From a bacterium BMS3Abin03 (lineage in GTDB: Bacteria > Bacteroidota > Ignavibacteria > Ignavibacteriales > Ignavibacteriaceae), in the NCBI GenBank assembly GCA_002898075.1, contig BDSV01000140.1, positions 1 through 60,143 of the forward strand: a stretch of 60,143 nt of DNA, in the 5' to 3' direction. The translations under genes and the position numbers were made by a program. This document shows, piece after piece, positions 1-8,718 of this stretch; positions within the stretch are counted from its first letter, which is position 1, and each line of letters opens with the position of its first letter. The notes below the pieces were generated by a model. It had not been told where the DNA came from. It made no database searches and saw only the letters and a program-made list of their open reading frames with translations.

Positions 1-280
1 TAAAGGAAACTTCACTAAGGGTATATGTTGTTCCGCTTGTCTGGCTAATCCAGCTGGTCCCTCCATTTGTTGTTCTGATGATTGTGCCCGCATCTCCAAC
101 AGCCGTTCCGTTGTTTGCATCGGTAAAGGAAACTCCAATAAGATTATTCCCCTGCGGCAGGGGATTTTGCCAGAACCACTGAGCATTGGCTAAACTGTTA
201 CATATTAAAACCGTTACCACTAAAAACCAAATGTTAAGATTTTGCATGAAGAAACAATAAAATTTGTTGATAGTTTGCAT
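1..280 (-). CDS. N-terminal part of a secreted YCF48/BNR-like protein (partial, runs off left edge)
   Basis: An open frame on the minus strand starts at an ATG at 280 (or a second in-frame ATG at 247) and is still open at base 1, giving 93 codons. The second start gives a more typical signal peptide: MQNLNIWF, a hydrophobic core, then SLANAQ. The mature part begins WFWQNPLPQGN and continues GVSFTDANNGTAVGDAG and IIRTTNGGTSW. This is the repeat pattern of YCF48-like/BNR beta-propeller proteins, which in T9SS-bearing bacteria are usually large exported proteins. The C-terminus lies outside the window, so a sorting domain can only be guessed. The function is unknown. Confidence 0.7.
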   Translation of the reverse strand, partial: MQTINKFYCFFMQNLNIWFLVVTVLICNSLANAQWFWQNPLPQGNNLIGVSFTDANNGTAVGDAGTIIRTTNGGTSWISQTSGTTYTLSEVSF

Positions 281-781
281 TTTATTACCTTCTTAAATTA
301 GTGTTATTATGAATTTTATATGCATAATAATTGAATTGTATTATTCCTTTTTATAGGAATGTCACCGATCATAACTTGTTGCGGGAATAAATAGCTAATG
401 GTAACGTTACTCTAATATAAAAGATTTAACTAACGCTCGAAGTTTTAACGGTATTAGTAAATTATCACAGAATAAATGATAATTTCGGGGAGCAACTCTT
501 CCCTCTGAGTCAATCGTTCCACTGTAATGAGTAAGTAGCAAATGTAACTAAAATCAACACGACAAAGTTAATTTATCGATTTCCAGTTCAAAATAAAAAT
601 TAAAATTATTAAAAACAAGGGTTGTAACTGCAAAGAATTTTGTTTTGTCATGCCAATCGCTGTTATCCGTTTTTTAGTTCGGGTAAATATTCTACTGATT
701 TTTTGACCGCTACTTTTTATTACTCTTCTTCAGAAATATGTTTATGAAAAGCAATACATTAACAAACACGACGCAAATGTA
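281..781. other. Intergenic region, no gene recognised
   Basis: About 500 bases lie between the start of the left-edge gene and the 3' end of the polymerase gene. The stretch is AT-rich with frequent stops in all frames. I saw no RNA gene, long inverted repeat or convincing small ORF. It should hold the promoter of the leftward edge gene. Confidence 0.5.
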
Positions 782-3106
782 TCAGAAGAAACTCAACTGA
801 TCCGATTCCACAATTGCATCGAAGGATTTGCCGAGTAAACCAAGTACGGAATCGGCGATGGGCTTGAGCTGTTTTTCAATGTAATGCTGATAATCGATAT
901 CGTTATGTTTCAGTTCGATGGGGACGGGACCGCGCTTTGTTATAACATAATAAACCGTACCGCCGGTTTCACCTAACATTCGTGCTGCTTTAACATGCTG
1001 CGGAACATTTTTAGTATAATCAGCCACATCTTTACGAAGCCGCTTCCTGTAAACAAGCTTATCATCGAACTCGCCGTTTTTCACCCTGTTAACAAAGTCT
1101 TTTATCCACTCATCGACATCTTCATTATTAAATATTTTCTCGTAAAGCTGCAACTGAAATTCTTTCGCCATGTATGTCCAGTCGGAGCGGACAACTTCCA
1201 TCCCTACAAACTCGACTTTTTCTTTCCCGTCATCTACCAACAATCCCGCATATCTTTTCTTAGCCCCGGCTTCGCTCCCGCGGGCAGCAGTAATTATAAA
1301 TTTTCTGTAATGTTTTTCGTACTCGAGTTCCAGGTAAGATTTTAACCCGTATTCTTTTTCAATTTTTTCTTTCCAGTATTTATTTAATTCATTTGCCAAT
1401 CTATGACCGTGTTCAGCGGCGTTTTCGCCCTCACCTTCTTTCAGTTTAATAAAAAGAGAATCGGTATCGCCGTAAACCACGTTATAACCTTTTTCAGCGA
1501 GGTAATCTTTGCTTCCTAATAAAAGTTTGTGTCCTGTTCCAGTGATAGCAGTAGGAAGATGCGGATGATAAAACCTGCATCCGAAAGAACCCATCACGCC
1601 GTAAAAACTGTTCATTAATATTTTAATTGCCTGGGATAACTGCTTGTCTTTTCTCTTTTTGGCAATACTTCTCTGTTCCATCAACTGTTCGATAAAATCG
1701 GGCAGGAAGTGCTGCGTTGCGGAAAACCTATAACCGTTTAATGTTTCGATAGTATCGATATGTGAAAGCAATCTTGAAAGCGGATCGATTTTGAATGTTC
1801 GAATTATTGTTGGGTACAAGCTTTTAAAATCGAGCACAACAACATCATTGTAAATTCCCGGTACAGGTTCCATCACGTAGCCGCCTGCTGCGTGCTCGTT
1901 TGTTTCTATATCTTTTACGTTCGATGCAACGTAACCGGCGCGGTGTAGTTTGGGCAGGTAAAAATGGTCGAAAGCCGCAGTCATCATACCCAACTGATCC
2001 ATTAACAATCCCGAAAGTTGTGCACGCCGTACAGACAACTCGATCAATGCGGATTTTTGAAATATATCGGTAACCAGCACAGCATCTTTAAGATTATATT
2101 CAATTAGAGATTTTTTATCTTCTTTGAATTGTCTTTCAATTTCTTCAACTTTATTTTTATCAGCCGTGATGGTTTTCCCTTCGGCTAAAAACTCCTGCGC
2201 TACTGTTTCAAGCCGGTAGTCTTCAAATGTAAAAAAGGAGGAGCGAAGTGCAGGAGGTCCGTCTATAACAACCCTTCCTGTTATCGAAGCGAAATAGCCT
2301 CTCGGTTTTCGTGTGCGAAGAGAAACTCTTCCGTTTGCTCTGGCAATTTCAAACGGGATATGGTATTCGTTGCATTTGCTTTCCAAAAACATTAAATCGA
2401 ATCCTATTACATGCCAGCCGACTATTATATCGGGATCGATTTCTTTAAACCATTTTATGAAAGCAATCAACAACTCTTTTTCTTCAGAATGTGATGAAGC
2501 AAACTCCGGAAAGCTTTTATCTTCTTCGCTTACGATAAAAACTTTTTTTAACTCGCCTTTCTTTCCGGTAACGTGTACGGCAATCGAATAAAGCCGCGTA
2601 TTGTTCACTCCCGTTTCAATATCTATCGATGCGACTACAAACTCAGGTGTTACTTCACATGGCTCAATTTTAGGATTGACGAACGTAGTGATACTGCCGT
2701 TCTTAACAGCGCTGCCCGCAACTTTTATTTGTGCATTAATGAAACGCTCCATCAAAAATCGTCTTGTGGGGTCCACATCCGATTCATAAGTCCTGATGCC
2801 TACCTGGTTTAGCTCGTCAGCCATTCGTCGTAAATCGCTTTGTGTATTAAAGTATAAAGCATCAACATCTTTCCCGTCAAATGTTTTAAGCTTGACTTCT
2901 TTTCTTGTATAAGGAATATTAATGTTCGTCACATCCGATTCTCTTCTTACGAAAAAGACCGGCTTGTTGTTTGTTATCTTTACTTCAACCGGACCAAACT
3001 CTTCCGAAGTGCCGATGAACCGAAGCACATTGCTGCCCCTGCTGTCGAACCATTCGCCGGTCAGGATAAATATGTGTGCGGTATGTTGTTCTGTGTGATT
3101 CATCAT
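782..3106 (-). CDS. polB: Family B DNA polymerase (DNA polymerase II type)
   Basis: The product is a replicative/repair-type family B DNA polymerase of about 774 residues, close to E. coli Pol II (783). The N-terminal half carries the 3'-5' exonuclease: ExoI DIETG and an ExoII-like GWHVIGFDLMFL. The polymerase motifs follow in order: motif A DFKSLYPTIIR, motif B KILMNSFYGVMGS and motif C YGDTDSLF with both catalytic aspartates. The C-terminal KKRYAGL motif is also present. The frame is open up to a TTG at 3202, but residues 1-21 of that longer form are encoded by a palindromic repeat element, so I place the start at the ATG pair 3106/3103, giving M-M-NHTEQHTAHIF. There is no clear Shine-Dalgarno. 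The role in repair or translesion synthesis is inferred from the family. Confidence 0.93.
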   Translation of the reverse strand: MMNHTEQHTAHIFILTGEWFDSRGSNVLRFIGTSEEFGPVEVKITNNKPVFFVRRESDVTNINIPYTRKEVKLKTFDGKDVDALYFNTQSDLRRMADELNQVGIRTYESDVDPTRRFLMERFINAQIKVAGSAVKNGSITTFVNPKIEPCEVTPEFVVASIDIETGVNNTRLYSIAVHVTGKKGELKKVFIVSEEDKSFPEFASSHSEEKELLIAFIKWFKEIDPDIIVGWHVIGFDLMFLESKCNEYHIPFEIARANGRVSLRTRKPRGYFASITGRVVIDGPPALRSSFFTFEDYRLETVAQEFLAEGKTITADKNKVEEIERQFKEDKKSLIEYNLKDAVLVTDIFQKSALIELSVRRAQLSGLLMDQLGMMTAAFDHFYLPKLHRAGYVASNVKDIETNEHAAGGYVMEPVPGIYNDVVVLDFKSLYPTIIRTFKIDPLSRLLSHIDTIETLNGYRFSATQHFLPDFIEQLMEQRSIAKKRKDKQLSQAIKILMNSFYGVMGSFGCRFYHPHLPTAITGTGHKLLLGSKDYLAEKGYNVVYGDTDSLFIKLKEGEGENAAEHGHRLANELNKYWKEKIEKEYGLKSYLELEYEKHYRKFIITAARGSEAGAKKRYAGLLVDDGKEKVEFVGMEVVRSDWTYMAKEFQLQLYEKIFNNEDVDEWIKDFVNRVKNGEFDDKLVYRKRLRKDVADYTKNVPQHVKAARMLGETGGTVYYVITKRGPVPIELKHNDIDYQHYIEKQLKPIADSVLGLLGKSFDAIVESDQLSFF

Positions 3107-3140
3107 TGTTTCAGTTGAACGACCTGTGAATTTCCAATTA

Positions 3141-3394
3141 CCTAATCCCGATCTCAATCGCTTGTGCGTCAACTTAATTGCCCCGACTTTTAAGTCGGGC
3201 AACTTGTAAGCCCAAGTTAATTATGGCTTTAGCCACAACTCTTTATTCAGTTTTGGCTAAAGCCAATAGTCCGTTAGTTAATTTAATCCACGACCTAAAG
3301 GTCGTGGCAATTCAATAAAATTGCAATTTTTCTTGGTCATCTTTTAGGAAATATTCCTTAAGTTGACGCCTATGCGACTAAGGTCGGGATTAGG
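3141..3394. repeat. Composite REP-like palindromic element
   Basis: Two 35-base arms in inverted orientation (3141-3175 and 3360-3394) match at about 29 of 35 positions and begin AAGTTGACGC and end GGGATTAGG when read outward-in. Between them lie four small perfect or near-perfect hairpins: 3182-3199 (CCCGACTT/AAGTCGGG), 3224-3235, 3253-3266 (TTGGCT core) and 3288-3307 (CCACGACC/GGTCGTGG). This layout resembles REP/BIME-type intergenic elements moved by Y1 (RAYT) transposases. No transposase lies in the window. The left part extends the polymerase frame artificially. Confidence 0.75.
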
Positions 3395-3430
3395 TCAATT
3401 AATCAATCTCTTTAACGTTAAAAACAAATA

Positions 3431-4270
3431 TCATTCTTTGCCTGTTAACTTATAAAAAGCTCCTTGCAACTGCCCGGTAATCTCACCCGGTTTTCCGTTG
3501 TTTATAACAAGGTCATCAATTTGGATAACGGGAGTAACCTCTTCGATAGTGCTTGTTATAAAATACTCATCGAATCTATTTAACTCATCTTCCTTAATAA
3601 ATTCTTCTTTTACTTTAATATCAAGCTCATTACAGAGTTGTAAAACAACCTTTCTCGTTATTCCGGATAAGATAAAATTTGATTCGGGCGCAGTGTAAAC
3701 GACTTTATTTTTAACGGCGAAGAAATTTGTGTGCGTGCCTTCTGTTATTAATCCGTTTCTTATAAGAATAGCTTCTTCAACACCTGCATCGACTGCCTTT
3801 TGTTTTGAAAGTACTGCAGGCAGCAGGACGAGCGATTTTATATTGCATCTTAGCCAGCGGAGGTCTTCGTCGGTTATTACTTTTACACCGTTTGTTCTTT
3901 TCTCCGGCTGATCATTTAAACCGTTTGCTGTAATAAAGACTGTAGGACTCTGAGATTTTGGGAATTTGTGCGTGCGCGGAATTGAAACGCCTCTTGTTAT
4001 TTGCAGGTATATAAAAGCTTCTCCTGTTATGTTGTTTTTATTTATCAGTTCATATATAACCGTTTCAAGTTCGCCGGTTACGTTGTAAGACAGTTCAATT
4101 GCATTAAGACTTCTTTTTAATCTTTGCAGATGATATTCGACCCGGAACAGTTTTCCGTTGTAAGTACGCATTGCTTCGTAAACACCGTCTGCAAACAAAA
4201 ATCCCCTATCGAACGGGGAAACTTTCGCTTCCTCTAACGGAACAAATTTGCCGTTGATATAAACAATCAT
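3431..4270 (-). CDS. dat: D-amino acid aminotransferase, class IV PLP enzyme
   Basis: The 279-residue protein has the fold-type IV aminotransferase pattern. It opens with VYINGKFVPLEEAKVSPFDR, followed by GVYEAMRTYNGKLF. The PLP lysine is K145 in CNIKSLVLLP, and E177 lies in LITEGTHTNFF. Both fall at the same numbers as in the Bacillus D-amino acid transaminase. Known function of the family is D-alanine/2-oxoglutarate transamination, supplying D-glutamate or D-alanine for peptidoglycan, in the cytosol. Branched-chain aminotransferase or aminodeoxychorismate lyase are close relatives, but the KSL and EG motifs and the length favour the D-enzyme. The ATG at 4270 is the first residue expected for the family. 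Confidence 0.88.
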   Translation of the reverse strand: MIVYINGKFVPLEEAKVSPFDRGFLFADGVYEAMRTYNGKLFRVEYHLQRLKRSLNAIELSYNVTGELETVIYELINKNNITGEAFIYLQITRGVSIPRTHKFPKSQSPTVFITANGLNDQPEKRTNGVKVITDEDLRWLRCNIKSLVLLPAVLSKQKAVDAGVEEAILIRNGLITEGTHTNFFAVKNKVVYTAPESNFILSGITRKVVLQLCNELDIKVKEEFIKEDELNRFDEYFITSTIEEVTPVIQIDDLVINNGKPGEITGQLQGAFYKLTGKE

Positions 4271-4529
4271 CTTCGATTAATATTATTGTTAAAATCGTTA
4301 ATGATAATTTAATGAATGAGTTAGACAGATAATAGAGTTATAATGATGTGGCGATAATAAAACATCTTTTTCTGCCACTAATTAACACTAATTCTAAAAA
4401 TAAGAGTTGGTACGTGTTTAAAATTTAATTGCATTTTATAAATTAAATTTAAAACCCGAATGAAATAGAAAATAGCACTGACTAAATATTTAAATTAAAC
4501 TATCTTTACAACAAAAAAACAAAACACAA

Positions 4530-4886
4530 TTGAACGTAGAAGAACTTCGCGAATATTGTTTAAATAAAAAGGGTGCAACTGAAGATTTCCCTTTCGATGA
4601 AGAAACACTTGTATTCAAGGTAATGGGTAAAATCTTTGCGCTCGTTCCGCTTGAAAAGATACCGCTGCAGGTAAACTTAAAATGCGACCCCGGGCTGGCA
4701 TTCGAACAGAGAGAAAAATATGAAACCGTTCAGCCCGGTTATCATATGAATAAAAAACACTGGAACACCGTTATAATTGACGGCAGCGTACGTAGAAATT
4801 TAATACTGCAATGGATAGACCATTCGTATGATTTGGTTGTTAAAGGATTATCAACAAAACAGAAAGAAGAGCTGAGAAGAATTTAG
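4530..4886 (+). CDS. MmcQ/YjbR family protein
   Basis: A 118-residue protein starting with a TTG codon. The start is supported because the first residues, MNVEELREYCLNKKGATEDF, match how the family begins, and no nearby ATG fits. Other family signatures are the FPFDEET stretch, LVFKVMGKIFALV, the PLQVNLKCDP strand and the GYHMNKKHWNTV block near residue 75. These are small double-wing DNA-binding-like proteins (CyaY-like fold) with no settled biochemical role. The gene is followed after three bases by the bacilliredoxin-like gene, so the two are probably co-transcribed. Confidence 0.85.
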   Translation: MNVEELREYCLNKKGATEDFPFDEETLVFKVMGKIFALVPLEKIPLQVNLKCDPGLAFEQREKYETVQPGYHMNKKHWNTVIIDGSVRRNLILQWIDHSYDLVVKGLSTKQKEELRRI

Positions 4887-4889
4887 GAT

Positions 4890-5246
4890 ATGAAAATTAA
4901 GAAGATCCGTTCTTTAGATGATTGGGAAAAATTTAAAAAGCTTACCGCCGAGGGTAACGAACTTATTATTTTTAAGTATAGTCCTTTTTGTCCGACAAGT
5001 CATTATGTAGAGCATGAATTTGACGAGTGGTGTAGGAATATTAATGGAAATAAAGTAAAAGTTGCTAAAATAAATGTTATTAGCGCAAGGTCGGTGAGCA
5101 ATAATATAGCACGGGAATTAAATGTTGCTCATGAATCGCCGCAGTTGATATGGCTCGATGAAAATGGCAATGTAAAATGGCATGCAAGCCATTACAAAAT
5201 AGACGAGAAGGATTTATACCAGTTATTAAAAACCCGGGAAAAATAA
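4890..5246 (+). CDS. ytxJ: YtxJ-type bacilliredoxin (monothiol thioredoxin-fold protein)
   Basis: The 118-residue protein has the YtxJ pattern: a short helix start (RSLDDWEKFKKL), then LIIFKYSPFCPTSHYVEHEF with the single active-site cysteine in FCPTS. The cis-proline region is HESPQLIWLDENG and the end is WHASHYKI. In Firmicutes, YtxJ (BrxC) reduces bacillithiol-mixed disulfides; many Bacteroidota carry it too. It sits three bases after the MmcQ-like gene, implying one transcript. No bacillithiol biosynthesis gene is visible in the window. The family is clear; the thiol partner is inferred. Confidence 0.88.
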   Translation: MKIKKIRSLDDWEKFKKLTAEGNELIIFKYSPFCPTSHYVEHEFDEWCRNINGNKVKVAKINVISARSVSNNIARELNVAHESPQLIWLDENGNVKWHASHYKIDEKDLYQLLKTREK

Positions 5247-5340
5247 GATTATTTTTTCTTATATTTATTTTGTCTTGTAAAAGAATAATTAACATTCTAT
5301 CTTGTTCATATAATTTATTAACAAATATTCTGGAGGCGTT

Positions 5341-5721
5341 ATGAAAAAATTAGTTTTTATTTCTATTCTGTTTATAGCATTTGGACTTGTTACATCGGTA
5401 TTTGCGCAGGAACAGGTTCAAAGCGGTAAATGGTCTGTTAATACCAGTACTGCCGGCTATACCTTAGACAAAAATGAAGGCGAAAGGTCGGTTAACGTGC
5501 AGATAAATTTCGATGTCCCGTTTGATGAAAAACCGGATGTAATTTTAGGTGTGACGCTGGTGGATGCAGGTGTTAAAACAAACATAAGATACAACGTATC
5601 CCCGATGTCAATTTCGCGGGATGGATTTGTAATAAAGATTGCCACCTGGTCCGATGCAAACATTTACGGAATAGGTGGATACTGGATGGCACACGCAAAG
5701 GAAAAAGCGGATAAATATTAA
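5341..5721 (+). CDS. Secreted protein with H-type lectin-like domain
   Basis: The 126-residue protein starts at an ATG preceded by a good ribosome site (GGAGGCG, 5332-5338). A signal peptide (MKKLVFISILFIAFGLV, ending VFAQ) is followed by one compact domain. The mature part shows the H-type lectin pattern: INFDVPFDEKPDVILGVTLV, then ISRDGFVIKIATWSDANIYG, and near the C-terminus GGYWMAHA. H-lectin domains bind N-acetylgalactosamine in invertebrate agglutinins; in bacteria they occur in small exported proteins of unknown ligand. It stands alone, with an intrinsic terminator right behind it. Carbohydrate binding is inferred only. Confidence 0.68.
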   Translation: MKKLVFISILFIAFGLVTSVFAQEQVQSGKWSVNTSTAGYTLDKNEGERSVNVQINFDVPFDEKPDVILGVTLVDAGVKTNIRYNVSPMSISRDGFVIKIATWSDANIYGIGGYWMAHAKEKADKY

Positions 5722-5733
5722 TCGAATTTTTTC

Positions 5734-5767
5734 AAAGCCGTCAGGATTTTCCGGACGGCTTTTTTTT
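5734..5767 (+). terminator. Intrinsic terminator after the lectin-like gene
   Basis: A stem AGCCGTC/GACGGCT with an 11-base loop is followed directly by a run of eight T. It starts 12 bases after the stop codon of the lectin-like gene, a textbook rho-independent terminator. Confidence 0.9.
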
Positions 5768-6093
5768 AGTTTAAACCGAAAATATATCTTATCCCGTCTC
5801 GCAGTATTTTGGCAGCGGCAAGCTGAATATACGGCACATCGAAGCGTAACGAAATTTTATCCAAAGAACTCCTTCGGCAAACGGGTTATAAGGGAACGCA
5901 GTTTACCCGGGTAATCTAAAAAACATAACGGCAAATAAGCGTAAACAATTAAGGGAAAAGTCACATTCCGTATATTTAATTGTTAATTATATTAAGAAAG
6001 CTTTCTAAATAAGTATCTTCTGATTGTCAAATCCTTTATAAGTGAAATAAAATCTTTCTATATTGATAGCCAATTTTTAATTCGGTTTTTTTC
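5768..6093. other. Intergenic region, nothing recognised
   Basis: The first half (about 5780-5930) is more GC-rich than the rest and reads without an obvious gene on either strand. The second half is AT-rich and should contain the antiporter promoter. I see no RNA gene or repeat. Confidence 0.4.
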
Positions 6094-7062
6094 ATGAGTG
6101 AATATCAGGTATTAGTTTACATAATCGGGGGCAGCATCGGTTTATTTGCCGGAGCAGAACTGTTGGTTAGAGGCAGCTCTTCGCTTGCGCTCAAGTTCGG
6201 TATTTCCCCATTGATTGTAGGTTTAACGGTGGTGGCTTTTGCAACAAGCAGTCCTGAACTTGTTGTTAGTATTAAAGCCGCTATTGAGAACAACCCGGGA
6301 ATTGTTGTGGGTAATGTTGTAGGGTCTAACATCTGTAATATTGCACTCATTTTGGGCATCTCTGCTTTAATCTCCCCGATGCATGTAAAAACCCAGTTAG
6401 TCCGAAGAGAAATTCCTATTATGATTGGCGTCAGTTTTTTTCTCGTATTAATTCTTTTGGGAGATACAATAACCAGGGTGGAAGGCGTGGTTCTCGTAAC
6501 AGGAATAGTTGTTTACGTAGTTTGGGGATATAAATATGCTTTAAAGAAGAAAAAAGAAGAGGAGGCATTAAAAGAGTTTGAAGACGGAATTCCTAAAAAA
6601 CCGTTTAAGGTTTGGATATCGGTGGTTTTTGTTGTAAGCGGGTTAGGGCTGCTTGTTTTCGGATCTAATCTTTTTGTGAATGGTGCAGTTGCTACCGCTG
6701 TAAAATTAGGTGTAAGCGAAGCCGTAATAGGTTTAACAATTGTTGCCTTAGGAACGAGCTTACCAGAGCTAATAACTTCGGTTGTAGCATCCTTAAAGAA
6801 TGAAAACGATATTGCAATTGGTAATGCAGTAGGTTCCAACGTATTTAATATACTAAGCATTCTCGGAATATCATCTTTAATTAATCCAATATCTCATACG
6901 GGCGTTACTATAGTTGATCTTTCCGTAATGATGTTTTTCACCATAGTGATTTTACCTCTTTGCTGGACGAAGTTTACTTTGCGGAGATGGGAAGGGGCGC
7001 TGTTATTCGCCGGTTATATTGTATACATAATTTATCTTATCGGGAAACAAACCCTAATCTAA
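6094..7062 (+). CDS. Calcium/sodium antiporter of the CaCA family (YrbG-like)
   Basis: The 322-residue integral membrane protein has about ten hydrophobic segments and the two inverted alpha-repeats of the Ca2+/cation antiporter family. In the first half there is FATSSPELVVS and GNVVGSNICNIALILG from about residue 72. In the second half there is LGTSLPELITS and GNAVGSNVFNILSILG from about residue 241. The acidic residue in each SPE/LPE motif is the ion ligand in NCX structures. A charged cytoplasmic loop (LKKKKEEEALKEFEDG) separates the halves. Length and organisation match bacterial YrbG/NCX_Mj proteins. It probably exports Ca2+ in exchange for Na+ or H+. It is a single-gene unit. Confidence 0.93.
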   Translation: MSEYQVLVYIIGGSIGLFAGAELLVRGSSSLALKFGISPLIVGLTVVAFATSSPELVVSIKAAIENNPGIVVGNVVGSNICNIALILGISALISPMHVKTQLVRREIPIMIGVSFFLVLILLGDTITRVEGVVLVTGIVVYVVWGYKYALKKKKEEEALKEFEDGIPKKPFKVWISVVFVVSGLGLLVFGSNLFVNGAVATAVKLGVSEAVIGLTIVALGTSLPELITSVVASLKNENDIAIGNAVGSNVFNILSILGISSLINPISHTGVTIVDLSVMMFFTIVILPLCWTKFTLRRWEGALLFAGYIVYIIYLIGKQTLI

Positions 7063-7443
7063 TGAAAAGTTATTTTGATGTTTTTATCATTGCTGTCCAA
7101 ATTATTTTTTTCGGTCGAATAAAAATTTATCATTTAATTTCAGATTAGAAATTTTACTAAATCTATAAACCAAACCCCCCGCCTCCTTCCCTTGGTAACG
7201 GAAGGAAGATTAAGGATGATGAGTTTCTCTAATAGCTTTAGTAACGATTATTACTTCAATCCATTTTATTTTTGCCCCTGCTAATACATAAATGATTTAC
7301 TATGGACAGATGTGGTTTTTATGAAGAAGGCAAATTCTGTTAGCAGTTGTGCAAAGTGAATTCTTTTTTATTTAATCTCCCATATTTTTAAGTTTCCGAT
7401 TCAATAATTTATTTATTAACAAATTCCGAATTCGATTAGAAAA
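7063..7443. other. Intergenic region with a small hairpin
   Basis: A stem TCCTTCC/GGAAGGA at about 7182-7206 has no following T run, so it is a weak terminator at best. A 28-codon frame beginning in the antiporter stop codon (TAATG) is not convincing. Otherwise the stretch is AT-rich leader sequence for the downstream lipoprotein. Confidence 0.4.
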
Positions 7444-8424
7444 ATGAAAAAAATAATCTTTACCTTATTTGTTATTATTTTATTAAGCGGATGTCAAACA
7501 AATCCACCTACATCTACACCGCCGCCCGGATCAGGAAAAATATTTGTGACTGCTAACGTCGACGGTGCGGAAATTTTTATTGATAATGCCAATACCGGCA
7601 AAGTAACACCCGATACGGTTGAAACCATTGTCGGTACGCATGAGGTTCGGGTGGAAAAAGATAATTATATTCCATCATCGCAAACGGTAGAAGTAATAAA
7701 AGATAGTGTTGTTCAATTATCGTTAACTTTAGTGGAAGCAACTTTAGGTAAGGTCGTTCTTTTAGAAGATTTTTCTAACACAAGCTGTATTCCATGTCTT
7801 ACATCAAACAAAATTATCGAATCTCTTGTTAGCGATACTTACGGACATGATAAAATTGTCGCAATAAAATTTCCTACAAACTTTCCGGGACCCGGCGATC
7901 CTTTTTACAATGCTAATTCCGCCGATTGTGATTCGAGAATATCTTACTACAATATATTTTCTGCTCCGACAACGATTATTGACGGAACTGAACGCCCTAT
8001 TTCAACCGATTCCGTAAGCATAAAAAACTCGATCAATCAACAGTTACTAATCACGCCAAAGTTTAGCGTTAATGTTAAAGACAGCATTGCCGGGACAGCT
8101 TATTTTATAACCGCAACTTTGAGGGTAATTGACGGCAGCGGTCTGGACTTTTCGAACATTGTCTTGCATACCGTAATAACAGAAACGGATATCCAATTTT
8201 CATCACCGCCCGGCGCAAACGGCGAGACACAGTTTTTCGATGTTATGAGAATAATGCTTCCTTCCGATGCCGGTGAATCGTTAGACGGAATAAGCGCGAA
8301 CGAGGATGTTGTTTTCCAGCGGCAAACCAATATTTCCCCGGCGTGGGGCGGAACTTTACATACTGTGGTATATGTACAGAACATCGCAACAAAAGAAGTC
8401 TATCAGGCAGCTTCAACTTTTTGA
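7444..8424 (+). CDS. PEGA-domain lipoprotein with Omp28/thioredoxin-like domain
   Basis: The 326-residue protein has a lipoprotein signal, MKKIIFTLFVIILLSGC, with lipidated C17. A proline/serine linker leads to a PEGA domain (about residues 32-95; GAEIFIDNANTGKVTPDTV and HEVRVEKDNYIPS). Then comes a thioredoxin-like Omp28 region: VVLLEDFSNTSCIPC, with a C115-x-x-C118 pair and a cis-Pro loop in SAPTTIIDG. The end (VVYVQNIATKEVYQA) matches the Omp28 family. It lacks the T9SS sorting domain of its neighbours, so it is probably membrane-anchored rather than surface-released. It heads a run of CxxC-bearing exported proteins. A role in disulfide chemistry is inferred. Confidence 0.8.
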   Translation: MKKIIFTLFVIILLSGCQTNPPTSTPPPGSGKIFVTANVDGAEIFIDNANTGKVTPDTVETIVGTHEVRVEKDNYIPSSQTVEVIKDSVVQLSLTLVEATLGKVVLLEDFSNTSCIPCLTSNKIIESLVSDTYGHDKIVAIKFPTNFPGPGDPFYNANSADCDSRISYYNIFSAPTTIIDGTERPISTDSVSIKNSINQQLLITPKFSVNVKDSIAGTAYFITATLRVIDGSGLDFSNIVLHTVITETDIQFSSPPGANGETQFFDVMRIMLPSDAGESLDGISANEDVVFQRQTNISPAWGGTLHTVVYVQNIATKEVYQAASTF

Positions 8425-8718
8425 TCGAATGTCAGAAAAGGAATCCATCTGTTGAATTTCGGCAAACGTAAATTAATACCCGGGGCAACTTTTTTTATTT
8501 GCCAATTAACAATTTTGTAGAAAACGGCTTGCTTTCGTTTAATTATTAAACATTTACATCTTTCACAATTCAACATTTCTAAAGCATATTTAAAACGCGG
8601 CAGGTTTTTAAGTAATTTTTCTTGATTTTTAAATTCCCTCTTTGTAATTTGTACCCCCGAGCGGAGTTATTTAATAATTTGTTTTCCACCCCCAAAGGGT
8701 AACAGGGCGATTTTTTAG

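Noticed and set aside
995-1345. Plus-strand frame of 116 codons inside the polymerase gene
   Set aside because: It is antisense to the polymerase catalytic domain, with no start signal or known motif; a shadow of the real gene.
5675-5914. 79-codon frame overlapping the lectin-like gene and its terminator
   Set aside because: It reads through a strong terminator hairpin and overlaps the lectin-like gene in another frame; composition is not coding-like.
7062-7148. 28-codon frame overlapping the antiporter stop (TAATG)
   Set aside because: Too short, no recognisable sequence, and overlap of this kind is expected by chance in AT-rich DNA.
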